Origin: Burkholderiaceae bacterium
GTDB taxonomy: Bacteria > Pseudomonadota > Gammaproteobacteria > Burkholderiales > Burkholderiaceae_D
Direction of reading: 5' to 3'
NCBI GenBank assembly: GCA_019751755.1
Contig: JAIENA010000112.1
Span: forward strand, 1-45,095
DNA: 45,095 nt
Shown here: piece after piece, positions 8,458 to 16,919 of the stretch
Position numbering within the stretch: the stretch's first letter is position 1
Layout of the letters: each line of letters starts with the position of its first letter
Made by a program: the position numbers and the translations under genes
Notes under the pieces: model-generated
What the model saw: only the letters and a program-made list of their open reading frames with translations
Told to the model about the DNA's origin: nothing
Databases searched by the model: none

Positions 8458-10398
8458 TTACAGGTTGTGGATCTCGACCGGCGCGGCCAGGCCTGGCGTT
8501 GCATCGTGCAGGCCAAACATGCGCAGGTAGAAATACCGTTCCGCTTCCAGGGTCCGGATCACTGTGTCGGCCTTGCGGAAGCCGTGTCCTTCTCCCTCCA
8601 GTTCCATATAGGCGACCGGAATGCCACGCCGCTTGAGCGCCTGCACCATGGCCACCGATTGCGACGGCGGCACCACCATGTCATCGAGACCCTGGAAGAA
8701 AATCATCGGGCACGCCAGTTGATCGGTGTGGTGGATCGGCGAGCGCTGCCGGTACACGGCGTCCGCCTCGGCCGCCGGCGCGATCAGGTATTCGTTGTAA
8801 TGCGATTCAAACTTGTGCGAATCCTGGTCCAGGCCCTTCAGGTCGGACACGCCGTAATAACTGGCGCCCAGCTTGAACACATCGTGGAACGCCAATGCGC
8901 ACAGGGTGGTCAGGCCGCCGGCGCTGCTGCCACGGATGATCAGCCGGTCCGGATCGGCCAGGCCTTGCTGTACCAGATGGCGCGCGCCGGCCACGCAATC
9001 TTCCACGTCAACGATGCCCCATTGGCCCTTGAGCAGATCGCGGTAGGCGCGGCCAAAGCCGGTGCTGCCGCCGTAATTCACATCGAGTACGCCGAAGCCC
9101 CGGCTGGTCCAGTATTGCGTCGCCAGCTTCAAGGTATTGACCGTCATGCCGGTCGGGCCGCCATGGCCGATCACGATCACCGGCGGCTTGCTCCCCTGCG
9201 GCGCCTGCATATCCTGGTTGGCGGGGGCATAGTAAAACGCGTACGCGCTGCGGCCGTTGGCGCTGGGATAGCGGATGCTGGCCGGCACCGACAGGTAGCC
9301 GGCATCGGGTACGGACTCAATCGATTGTGCCAGCACCGTGCGTTCGCCGCTGGCGAGGTCGATCCGCGCCAGTTGCAAGGGCAGCACCGGGCTGCCCGCC
9401 AGCACGGCGACAAAACCGGGACCGGCCTTGAGTTCGCGGATTTCGCCATATGGCGTGTCGATCGCCGTCAGCGCGCCGCTGCCGACGTCGATCCGCGCCA
9501 GTTTGCTGACACCCTGTTCAATATAGGTGGCGACGATCTCGGTGGCCGACGTAAAACCATACATCGCATTGCCGAAGACCCAGTGCGGCGCGCCGAATTC
9601 CGCCGCCATCGGACAGACGGCGTGCGGGCCGTTATCGGCGTGGCGATACAGGTTCCACCAGCCGCTGCGGTCGGACACGAAATACAGCGCGCCATCGGGC
9701 GCCCATTCGGGCTGGCAAATGGCCTCATCCGGGCCACCGGCCACCATCCGCGCCGTGCCCAGCGCGCCATCGTCGTCGATGTTGGCCAGCCACAGCTCGG
9801 TGCCCTGCCACGGCATGCGCGGATGGTCCCACGCCAGCCAGGCCAGTTGGCGGCCATCCGGCGACAGACGGGGCGCCGCGTAAAAGTCGTTGCCTTGCAC
9901 CAGCACGGTTTCGACGCCATTGAAGCCCACCGCGCACAAGGTATTGTCCGGATGCGCATGCGAGGCGGGATCGTGCGGATGCTGTTCACGCACGGCGATC
10001 AGGCGCCCGCGCGCGGTATCGATGGCGAAATCGGCGAAGCGCTGGCGGTTCGGCTGGGTGAATGGTGCAGCGGGCGCATCGCCGACCTGGCGGTACAGGC
10101 GCCGGTCGCCGTCATGGCAAAACACCACCATGTCGCCGGCCACGGCATAGGCGCCGCCGCCATATTCATGCACGCGCGAGCGCACGTTGGCCGGCAGCGG
10201 CGTCAATTCTGTGGTGGCGCCGCCGCGGTGGCGCAGCAGGGTCGCGCGGCCGCCTTCCTGTGGCCGGCCGGCCAGCCACAACACGTCGCCCTGGCCACCG
10301 AGGGCCAGTTGCGACAGCGGCGTGGCGCCGGCCGCCACGGTGGCGGCACTGATCGGGGAGGGCCAGGCGCCATACGGCGCGATATTCGGCATACGCAT
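8458..10398 (-). CDS. S9 family peptidase (prolyl oligopeptidase type)
   Basis: A 646-residue serine peptidase of the prolyl oligopeptidase clan. The N-terminal half (about 30-380) is a repetitive beta-propeller-like domain, and the C-terminal part is an alpha/beta hydrolase. Visible catalytic elements are GHGGPTG (oxyanion region), GSSAGG with the nucleophile Ser492, GLDD (Asp573 as the likely acid) and GEGHGF (His605). It probably cleaves short peptides in the cytoplasm, since no signal peptide is seen. I chose the start at 10398 because GGAG lies about 8 nt upstream; a longer reading frame reaches into the hemE leader but lacks a ribosome-binding site. It is divergent from hemE and its stop is 6 nt from the SNF2-type start. 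Confidence 0.92.
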   Translation of the reverse strand: MRMPNIAPYGAWPSPISAATVAAGATPLSQLALGGQGDVLWLAGRPQEGGRATLLRHRGGATTELTPLPANVRSRVHEYGGGAYAVAGDMVVFCHDGDRRLYRQVGDAPAAPFTQPNRQRFADFAIDTARGRLIAVREQHPHDPASHAHPDNTLCAVGFNGVETVLVQGNDFYAAPRLSPDGRQLAWLAWDHPRMPWQGTELWLANIDDDGALGTARMVAGGPDEAICQPEWAPDGALYFVSDRSGWWNLYRHADNGPHAVCPMAAEFGAPHWVFGNAMYGFTSATEIVATYIEQGVSKLARIDVGSGALTAIDTPYGEIRELKAGPGFVAVLAGSPVLPLQLARIDLASGERTVLAQSIESVPDAGYLSVPASIRYPSANGRSAYAFYYAPANQDMQAPQGSKPPVIVIGHGGPTGMTVNTLKLATQYWTSRGFGVLDVNYGGSTGFGRAYRDLLKGQWGIVDVEDCVAGARHLVQQGLADPDRLIIRGSSAGGLTTLCALAFHDVFKLGASYYGVSDLKGLDQDSHKFESHYNEYLIAPAAEADAVYRQRSPIHHTDQLACPMIFFQGLDDMVVPPSQSVAMVQALKRRGIPVAYMELEGEGHGFRKADTVIRTLEAERYFYLRMFGLHDATPGLAAPVEIHNL

Positions 10399-10502
10399 AT
10401 TCTTGCTCCGGAAAATATCTGGCGAATGATACAGATACGCCCGTGCCATGCGTAAAAAAGCAGGCAGGGGATGCGATAATAGCTTTTTTACCCAGCTTCT
10501 GA

Positions 10503-11588
10503 ATGCCATTCATGCCACAATTCGCCCCCCTGAAGAACGATACCTTCCTGCGCGCATTGCTGCGCCAGCCGACTGATTACACGCCTGTGTGGCTGATGCG
10601 CCAGGCGGGGCGTTACCTGCCGGAATACCGCGCCACGCGCGCCACCGCCGGCTCGTTCATGGGCCTGGCCACCAATCCGGACCTGGCGACCGAAGTCACG
10701 CTGCAGCCGATCGAGCGTTATCCGCTGGACGCGGCGATCCTGTTTTCCGACATCCTGACGGTACCGGACGCGATGGGCCTGGGTTTGCGCTTCGTGGAGG
10801 GCGAGGGCCCGAAATTCGACCGTCCGTTGCGCACCGAGGAAGACGTGCTGGCGCTGCGCGCGCCGGACCTGGCCTCGCTCGACTATGTCTTCAAGGCCGT
10901 GACGCAAATCCGCACCGAATTGAATGGCCGCGTGCCGCTGATCGGCTTTTCCGGCAGCCCGTGGACGCTGGCGTGCTATATGGTGGAAGGCGAGGGCTCG
11001 CGCGAGTTCCACACCATCAAGAAGATGCTGTACAGCCGCCCGGACCTGATGCACCGCATCCTGGACATCAACGCGCAATCGGTGGCGGAGTACCTGAATG
11101 CGCAAATCGACGCCGGCGCGCAAGCGGTGATGGTATTTGATTCGTGGGGCGGGGCGCTGGCCGATGGCGCGTTCCAGGCCTTCTCGCTGCATTACATGCG
11201 CAAAGTTATCAGCCTGCTCAAGCGTGAAAAAGACGGCGTCAAAATCCCCGCCATCGTGTTTACCAAGGGTGGTGGCCACTGGGCCGAGGAAATCGCCGCC
11301 ATCGGTTCCGATGCGATCGGCCTGGACTGGACCGCGAACCTGGGCAAGATCCGGGCACTGGTGGGCGACAAGGTCGCGCTGCAAGGCAATCTCGACCCGG
11401 CCATCCTGTTTGCCAACCCGGAACAAATCCGCGCCGAAGTCGTGAAAACCCTCGATGCGTTTGGTCCGCACAACACCGGCCACGTGTTCAACCTGGGTCA
11501 TGGCATTTCCCAGTTCACGCCGCCGGAATCGGTGTCGGCCATGGTGGACGCGGTTCACAGCCACAGCCGTACCCTGCGCCAAGCCTGA
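10503..11588 (+). CDS. hemE: Uroporphyrinogen decarboxylase
   Basis: This cytoplasmic enzyme (361 aa) removes the four acetate carboxyl groups of uroporphyrinogen III to give coproporphyrinogen III in haem synthesis. Both family signatures are visible: [16 protein letters not shown] near residues 28-43 and [16 protein letters not shown] near 148-163. The length matches the family. The ATG at 10503 is taken as start; a second in-frame ATG at 10512 is possible, and neither has a clear ribosome-binding site. The short region to the divergent peptidase gene must hold both promoters; GATAAT at 10475-10480 is a possible -10 for hemE. A strong terminator follows. Confidence 0.97.
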   Translation: MPFMPQFAPLKNDTFLRALLRQPTDYTPVWLMRQAGRYLPEYRATRATAGSFMGLATNPDLATEVTLQPIERYPLDAAILFSDILTVPDAMGLGLRFVEGEGPKFDRPLRTEEDVLALRAPDLASLDYVFKAVTQIRTELNGRVPLIGFSGSPWTLACYMVEGEGSREFHTIKKMLYSRPDLMHRILDINAQSVAEYLNAQIDAGAQAVMVFDSWGGALADGAFQAFSLHYMRKVISLLKREKDGVKIPAIVFTKGGGHWAEEIAAIGSDAIGLDWTANLGKIRALVGDKVALQGNLDPAILFANPEQIRAEVVKTLDAFGPHNTGHVFNLGHGISQFTPPESVSAMVDAVHSHSRTLRQA

Positions 11589-11600
11589 GTTTTCCCCTCG

Positions 11601-11636
11601 AAAAGGGCGCGTTTCCGAGTGAAACGCGCCCTTTTT
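11601..11636 (+). terminator. Intrinsic terminator after hemE
   Basis: The stem AAAGGGCGCGTTTC/GAAACGCGCCCTTT (14 bp, loop CGAGT) is followed by further T. It separates hemE transcription from the DnaA-box-rich region downstream. Confidence 0.9.
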
Positions 11637-11639
11637 CAT

Positions 11640-12330
11640 TGGCGGCAAAACCGACTTATGCACAATTTTCTCAGCAGTGGAAGCGTCGCCCTGTGTATTT
11701 CTCAGTAGCCAATGTGTGATTCCAAGCTATTGATTATTAACGGTTTATTTTCATGTTCTGCAGAGGGGGAAGGGCACCCCGTAAACCCCTGTGGATAACT
11801 AAAGTGGTCTTATTGGGCGATTCTCCACAAAGTTATCCACAAAAACTGTGGATAATGAATAAATTGGCTTGGTAAACCGCGACTTAGTCGGATTGTTAAA
11901 GTTACTGATCCAGTAATGTTGCGGTGCATGATATTTACTTGCACATTTCTTGAGCAAATGTCATTGCGTTTCCACAAACATAGGCTTGGCCGAATGTGTA
12001 GAATGCTGGGCCCCGATGCTGTGCCGCAGCAGCGGGGAAATGCCAGGAATCCACCACAAAAAGTGCTTGCTTTCCCCCTGAAAACCCGCTCTGCATGGTT
12101 CAGTTATGCACAGCACGTGAATAACTCCCCCAGTTGGCGTGGTTGCAGGCGGTCATTTTGCAAGTATTTGATTTGTATAGAAAAAATCGTATTTTTTAGG
12201 CGGAGTTTTGAGGGATTTCCCCGCGCTTGGAACCCTTTCTACCGAATTACAAGCTGTTTGTTCACAAAGTTATCCACACCCTCTGTGGATAGCATCAGGT
12301 ACCCCGCTGCTGAGAGATCGACAAGGACAA
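11640..12330. other. Candidate replication origin (oriC) or DnaA-box cluster
   Basis: This non-coding stretch holds six exact matches to TTATNCACA: 11656-11664 (+), 11790-11798 (-), 11833-11841 (+), 11847-11855 (-), 12104-12112 (+) and 12270-12278 (+). Four are the strong form TTATCCACA. One-mismatch copies are at 11821-11829 (+), 12116-12124 (-) and 12284-12292 (-). Boxes at 11833/11847 and 12270/12284 form inverted pairs. AT-rich patches that could unwind lie at 11725-11755 and 12160-12200, the latter with runs of A and T. It is bounded by the hemE terminator and the priA start. Seen: the boxes and their clustering. Inferred: origin function. A DnaA-titrating or regulatory cluster (datA/DARS type) is the main alternative. 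Small open frames across it look like chance. Confidence 0.7.
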
Positions 12331-12331
12331 G

Positions 12332-14353
12332 ATGGCGCATTGCATCCTGAAAATCGCACTCGATACGCCGCTCAACGCGGTGTTCGACTATCGCTGGCCG
12401 TGCGAGCCGATTGACCGTCCGCAAGTCGGCCAATTTGCGCTGGTGTCGTTCGCCCGTCGGGAAATGATGGGCTTGATCGTGGCGATCGCGGAGCATAGTG
12501 ATGTGCCGCCGGACAAACTCAAGGATGCGCTGGCCGTGCGCACCCAGCTCGCCCCGGTGTCACCGCAATGGCTGGCGCTGGCCGGCTTTGCCGCCGATTA
12601 CTACCAGCGTCCGCTGGGAGAAGTCGCGTTGCCGGGGGTGCCGAAGAATCTGCGCGTGCCGAAATCCGTGCCGCTCGATAATGCGCTGAAAAAGCTGGCC
12701 AAGTTGCCGGACAGTCATGACCCGAGGCCGCACAATATGCCGGTCTTGAATCCCGAGCAGCAGGCGGCGGCCGATTTTATCGGTCAGGCCCAGGGCTACC
12801 AGCCGGTGCTGCTGTACGGCGTGACGGGCAGCGGCAAGACCGAAGTGTATTTGCAGGCCTGTGCGGAAGTGCTGGAACGCACGCCGGAAGCGCAAATCCT
12901 GATCATGGTGCCGGAAATTAACCTGACGCCGCAGCTCGAAGGCAATATCCGCGCGCGCTTCCCCGGCGTCATGCTGGCGACCTTGCACAGCAGCCTGTCG
13001 GAAGGCGAGCGCATGCTGCACTGGCTAGCGGCGCACACCGGCCGCGCCCGCATTGTGCTGGGCACGCGGCTGGCGATCCTGTCGTCCCTGCCGCATTTGA
13101 AGCTGATCGTCATCGACGAGGAACACGACCCGTCGTACAAGCAGCAGGAAGGCTTGCGCTATTCGGCGCGCGACCTGGCGGTGTGGCGCGCGTGGCAACT
13201 GAAAATCCCGATTGTGCTGGGCTCGGCCACGCCGTCGCTGGAAACCTGGCACCACGCGCAGGCCGGCCGTTATACGCTGTTGCCGCTGCGCGAGCGGGCC
13301 GTGAAATCGGCCGTGCTGCCGCAAGTGAAATTGGTCGACATGGAGCGCGACAAGCCGCGCGACGGCTTGACCGCCGCGCTGGTGGCGGCATTGAAGCTGC
13401 GCATGGAGCGCGGCGAACAGTCGCTGCTGTTCCTCAACCGGCGTGGCTATTCGCCGGTGATTTGCTGCGAATCGTGCGGCTGGGTCAGCGATTGCAAGCG
13501 CTGCACCTCGTTCATGGTGCTGCACAAGGGGGAGTTCAAATTGCGCTGCCACCACTGCAGCCTGGAAATGCGGATTCCCCGCCATTGCCCGACCTGCGGC
13601 AATATCGACTTGCAGCCGCTGGGACGCGGCACCCAGCGCGTCGAGGAAGGGTTACAGGCGATGTTCCCGGAGGCGAGGATTCTGCGCATCGACGCCGACA
13701 GCACGCGCCGCAAGGGCAGCGCGCAGGAAGCGTTCGACACCGTGCACCGGGGCGAGGTCGATATCCTGATCGGCACGCAAATGGTGGCCAAGGGGCACGA
13801 TTTTAAAAAGCTGACGCTGGTCGGCATCATGAACCCGGACACGGCGCTGTTTTCACAGGATTACCGCGCCAGCGAACGTTTGTTTGCGCAATTGATGCAG
13901 GTGGCGGGGCGGGCTGGACGGGCCGGACAGACCGAAGGCGGCAGCGCGGCCGAAGTCCTGATCCAGACCCGGTATACCCAGCATCCCTTATACAGCGCGG
14001 TGGTCAGCCACGATTACGACAGTTTTGCTTCGGCTTTGCTGCACGAGCGCAAACAGGCGGCGTTGCCGCCGTACCTGTTCCAGGCGCTGTTGCGGGCGGA
14101 AGCGCCGGAACTGGCCAACGCGCTGGCATTCCTGGCGCAAGCGCGCGATTGCCTGGAGCACCCGGGCGTGACCATCAATGACCCGATCCCGATGAGCATG
14201 ACGCGCGTGCACAACGTGGACCGCGCCCAACTGCTGGTGGAGTCGCCGTCGCGTCCCGCGCTGCAGGCCTTCCTGCGCGAATGGATGCAGGTGTTGCGCG
14301 AGATGAAGACGCGCATCAAATGGTCGCTGGAAGTCGATCCGCTCGATATTTGA
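12332..14353 (+). CDS. priA: Primosomal protein N' / replication restart helicase PriA
   Basis: PriA (673 aa) binds stalled forks and reloads the replisome. An N-terminal DNA-binding domain (about 1-110) precedes a superfamily 2 helicase with Walker A GVTGSGKT (163-170) and a DEEHD box near 258. The zinc-binding cysteines CCESCGWVSDCKRC … CHHC … CPTCGN lie at about 377-421 inside the second helicase lobe, which is diagnostic for PriA. It is somewhat shorter than the E. coli protein (732 aa), mostly before the Walker motif. The start follows AAGGAC by about 6 nt. It directly follows the DnaA-box cluster and converges on argP with 6 nt between stops. Confidence 0.97.
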   Translation: MAHCILKIALDTPLNAVFDYRWPCEPIDRPQVGQFALVSFARREMMGLIVAIAEHSDVPPDKLKDALAVRTQLAPVSPQWLALAGFAADYYQRPLGEVALPGVPKNLRVPKSVPLDNALKKLAKLPDSHDPRPHNMPVLNPEQQAAADFIGQAQGYQPVLLYGVTGSGKTEVYLQACAEVLERTPEAQILIMVPEINLTPQLEGNIRARFPGVMLATLHSSLSEGERMLHWLAAHTGRARIVLGTRLAILSSLPHLKLIVIDEEHDPSYKQQEGLRYSARDLAVWRAWQLKIPIVLGSATPSLETWHHAQAGRYTLLPLRERAVKSAVLPQVKLVDMERDKPRDGLTAALVAALKLRMERGEQSLLFLNRRGYSPVICCESCGWVSDCKRCTSFMVLHKGEFKLRCHHCSLEMRIPRHCPTCGNIDLQPLGRGTQRVEEGLQAMFPEARILRIDADSTRRKGSAQEAFDTVHRGEVDILIGTQMVAKGHDFKKLTLVGIMNPDTALFSQDYRASERLFAQLMQVAGRAGRAGQTEGGSAAEVLIQTRYTQHPLYSAVVSHDYDSFASALLHERKQAALPPYLFQALLRAEAPELANALAFLAQARDCLEHPGVTINDPIPMSMTRVHNVDRAQLLVESPSRPALQAFLREWMQVLREMKTRIKWSLEVDPLDI

Positions 14354-14359
14354 CGGCCG

Positions 14360-15256
14360 TTATGGTTGCAGCAGATAGCGCCGCGCGCTGCCGATCACCT
14401 GTTCCGATAGCGCTTTTGTAAACGGCGTATCGAGTTCCCACGCGTGCCACTCCAGCGGCACGTCGAGGTGCTTGCCCGGCACCAGGTCCACCAGCCGTCC
14501 ATTGTCGAGCGCGCTGGCGATGTGCATCAGCGGCAGCAAGCCATACGCCAGGCTGCCGTAGATGCATTCATACAAGGCCGGCGACAGCGGCAGCGTGTGA
14601 TGGGGGAAGGCGCCATGCACCTCGACCGCTTCCCCGACAAAGCGCGCCATGGCGGCCCGCTCCCACACCACGGCCGGCGCCAGTTGCACCGCCTCGGCCG
14701 TGAAGCCGTCGCCAAACCAGTGGCCGGCAAATACCGGTGTGGCGACGCACACGTAACGCATCGCCCCCAGCGCCGTCGTGACGGGGCCGGCCACGCTCAG
14801 GTTGTCGTGCTCGCCGCGTGCCGCCACGGCGCCCGACACCGTGCCTTCGCGCACCATGTGCAGCGCCTGCGGCCGTTCGGCCAGGCGCACGTCGAGCTGG
14901 CAGCGCGGCGGCGACAGCAGTGGGCCCAGCGCTAGTGGGAACCACGTGGCCAGGCTGGCCGCATCCACGGCAAGGGAAATTTCCGGCATGCTGACCCGGT
15001 TGCCCAGGTCGATGTCCAGCGCCGCTTCCATCAGCCGCACATTGCGGTGATGGGAAATCAGGCGCTGGCCCAGGCCGGTCGGCACGCACGGCACGCCGCG
15101 CACGATCAACAAGCGGCCGCTGGCGTCTTCCAGTGCCTTGATGCGCTGTGACACAGCCGACTGGCTGATGCCGAGCGCGCCGGCGGCCTTCTCAAAACTC
15201 CCATGGGTGGCGACCGCGTCCAGGACCGCCAATGCCTTGTAATCGATGTTTGCCAT
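14360..15256 (-). CDS. argP: LysR-family regulator ArgP (IciA-like)
   Basis: A 298-residue LysR-type transcription factor. The N-terminal winged helix-turn-helix includes ALAVLDAVATHGSFEKAA and ISQSAVSQRIKALE (about 10-45), and a substrate-binding-like effector domain follows. The overall pattern (MANIDYKALAVLDAV) is that of ArgP, which controls arginine/lysine export (argO/lysE) in response to lysine or arginine. No argO/lysE gene is next to it; the divergent neighbour is an oxidoreductase gene of a probably acquired cassette, so the usual partner may have been displaced. E. coli ArgP was first described as IciA, a protein binding oriC, which is notable given the DnaA-box cluster two genes away; any functional link is speculative. 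Confidence 0.85.
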   Translation of the reverse strand: MANIDYKALAVLDAVATHGSFEKAAGALGISQSAVSQRIKALEDASGRLLIVRGVPCVPTGLGQRLISHHRNVRLMEAALDIDLGNRVSMPEISLAVDAASLATWFPLALGPLLSPPRCQLDVRLAERPQALHMVREGTVSGAVAARGEHDNLSVAGPVTTALGAMRYVCVATPVFAGHWFGDGFTAEAVQLAPAVVWERAAMARFVGEAVEVHGAFPHHTLPLSPALYECIYGSLAYGLLPLMHIASALDNGRLVDLVPGKHLDVPLEWHAWELDTPFTKALSEQVIGSARRYLLQP

Positions 15257-15418
15257 AAGGAACGCTAATATTTTTTTTCATGGATAAGTAATACTAATAC
15301 GATTTCCCATCTCGCGCTGGAAAATTTGCCATGCCGGTAGCTGTTTGCCTTCAATCGGTGATTGATCTATGCCGACAAATCCATAATAATGCATGCACAT
15401 ACATATAAAAGGAGCGAT

Positions 15419-16027
15419 ATGACTTCCATCACGATCTATGCGGACTACGTTTGTCCCTATTGCCTGCTCGCGGAGCGTGTACTGTCCGACGTGATTGGCC
15501 AGCGCGACATTCGGATCAACTGGCGGGCCTTCGAGCTACGCCCCGCGCCGGTGCCGACATTGCGGCCGGAAGACGCTTATCTGCCCACCGTCTGGCGCGA
15601 CTCCGTCTATCCCTCCGCAGAACGGCTGGGCCTATCAATCCGGCTGCCCTCCATCTCGCCTCAGCCTCGCAGCGACGCGGCGTTCGAGATCCTGGCCATG
15701 GCGCAGGACCAGGGCCTCGATCACATGTATTCCATGCGCGTGCTGCGCGCCTTCTTTCAGGAAGATCGTGACATCGGTCAGCGGGACGTGCTGTTGGCGC
15801 TTGCCGCCGAAGTGGGACTCGATCCCGACGCTGTCCGACTGGCGCTCGACAGTGGCGCATTGAAGGAGCGCCATCGCCAAGCGCTGCGCCATGCTCGTGA
15901 TGAGATGGGGATTACGGCGGTCCCGACCATTGTCATTGGCCAGCAGGTGTTCCGGGGCACACCGCCTGTGACGGAACTGCGGCTGGCCGTCGACCGGCTT
16001 GTCGGCGAGACGACCTCTGCCACGTAG
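15419..16027 (+). CDS. DsbA-family (FrnE-like) thiol oxidoreductase
   Basis: A 202-residue thioredoxin-fold protein with active-site CPYC (Cys12, Cys15) near the N-terminus, an inserted helical domain, and a C-terminal GITAVPTIVIGQQVFRG segment that includes the cis-proline loop. These features match the FrnE/2-hydroxychromene-2-carboxylate isomerase-like branch of the DsbA family. No signal peptide is present, so it acts in the cytoplasm, probably as a disulfide reductase/isomerase or glutathione-linked enzyme. The start at 15419 has a good AAAGGAG 6 nt upstream; an earlier in-frame start lacks one. It heads the cassette of SMR pair, deaminase and MarR regulator and is divergent from argP. 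Confidence 0.85.
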   Translation: MTSITIYADYVCPYCLLAERVLSDVIGQRDIRINWRAFELRPAPVPTLRPEDAYLPTVWRDSVYPSAERLGLSIRLPSISPQPRSDAAFEILAMAQDQGLDHMYSMRVLRAFFQEDRDIGQRDVLLALAAEVGLDPDAVRLALDSGALKERHRQALRHARDEMGITAVPTIVIGQQVFRGTPPVTELRLAVDRLVGETTSAT

Positions 16028-16107
16028 TGCCGTGCGCCTGCCGACCGGCCTGAACCTACGACAGGCGAGCTTTATAAACTTTTCATTTGAACAAAAGGAA
16101 AATTGCT

Positions 16108-16425
16108 ATGAATTGGCTATATCTTGGAGTCGCCGTCATTTTTGAAATCGCGGTCGCCATCTCTGCCGGCAAGGCGAAAGGTTTCACGCGTTTATGGTGG
16201 AGTGTCTCTACCCTCGTGACGGGGGCGATCGGTACCTATTTCCTCAGCCTCGCATTGCTCACCTTCCCAGTCGGCGTCGGCTACGCAATCTGGACTTCCG
16301 TGGCCGGCGTGGGCATCGTGATTCTCGGCGCCCTGTTCTTCGGGCAGCGCCTCACTATGAAAAAGTTCTTCGGCATCGCTCTGGTCATCGGCGGCGTGGT
16401 CGGCCTTCAGCTGAGCGGTGCATAA
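16108..16425 (+). CDS. SMR-family transporter, first subunit of a pair
   Basis: A 105-residue four-helix protein of the small multidrug resistance family. Glu13 in helix 1 (VAVIFE) is the conserved proton/substrate-binding carboxylate. GVGYAIWTSVAGVG in helix 3 and FFGQRL after it are family signatures intermediate between EmrE and Gdx/SugE types. The start follows AAGGAAAA with correct spacing; an upstream in-frame ATG at 16087 would add 7 basic residues. With the next gene it forms a paired SMR system, in which two different subunits usually make one antiparallel pump (as in YkkCD, EbrAB, NepAB). The substrate is unknown. Confidence 0.88.
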   Translation: MNWLYLGVAVIFEIAVAISAGKAKGFTRLWWSVSTLVTGAIGTYFLSLALLTFPVGVGYAIWTSVAGVGIVILGALFFGQRLTMKKFFGIALVIGGVVGLQLSGA

Positions 16426-16484
16426 CGCATCGGTGACGCTTCCCGCCAATTTTTAATGTTCGTTCAAAGTAAAAAGGAACCATC

Positions 16485-16919
16485 ATGACGACAACAGACA
16501 GCAATAGCACAAGCAATCAACACGCATGGATTATGTTGCTGCTCGCCAGCTTCTTCGAAATCGGCTACGCCCTGAGCGTGGGGGGGAGTAAGGCCTTCAC
16601 CCTGTTGAACTGGTCGATCTCTGCCGTAGTGTTTTTCCTGTTGACGCTGTATGCGCTCAGCGTGGCCCTGAAAACGATCGACGTCGGGATCGGCTACGCA
16701 GTGTGGGCCGGCATCGGCGCGGTTGGGGCTGCGGTGTTCGGCAAAGCGCTGTTCGGTCAATCGCTCGCACCAATACAGGTATTCTGGCTGGCGGTGATCA
16801 TTGTCGGTGTCGTCTGGCTGAAGCTGGCAGACAGCGAAAAACTCAAGGCACGCAGCGCGCCATCGCCTGCTGATGCGCCTGCGCACACTGATGCTGGCAA
16901 CCGGGCCAGGAACACATGA
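16485..16919 (+). CDS. SMR-family transporter, second subunit with long C-terminal tail
   Basis: A 144-residue SMR protein. After a polar N-terminus come four helices with conserved Glu25 (ASFFEIGYAL) and the Gdx-like GYAVWAGIGAVGAA in helix 3. A hydrophilic Ala/Pro/Asp-rich tail of about 35 residues follows; in paired SMRs one subunit is often longer, which fits. AAGGAACC precedes the ATG. Its stop overlaps the ATG of the deaminase gene (ATGA at 16916-16919), so transporter and enzyme are translationally coupled and probably act on related compounds. Guanidinium, amines or quaternary cations are typical SMR substrates, but nothing here fixes the choice. Confidence 0.87.
   Translation: MTTTDSNSTSNQHAWIMLLLASFFEIGYALSVGGSKAFTLLNWSISAVVFFLLTLYALSVALKTIDVGIGYAVWAGIGAVGAAVFGKALFGQSLAPIQVFWLAVIIVGVVWLKLADSEKLKARSAPSPADAPAHTDAGNRARNT

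Noticed and set aside
11916..12350. 144-codon frame across the DnaA-box region
   Set aside because: Composition is unlike coding DNA here, there is no ribosome-binding site or motif, and it runs through DnaA boxes into priA.
15257..15418. Guanidine (ykkC-type) riboswitch in front of the SMR cassette
   Set aside because: I looked for the conserved ykkC sequence blocks because SMR pairs are often guanidine exporters; none is visible here or in the gaps at 16028-16107 and 16426-16484.
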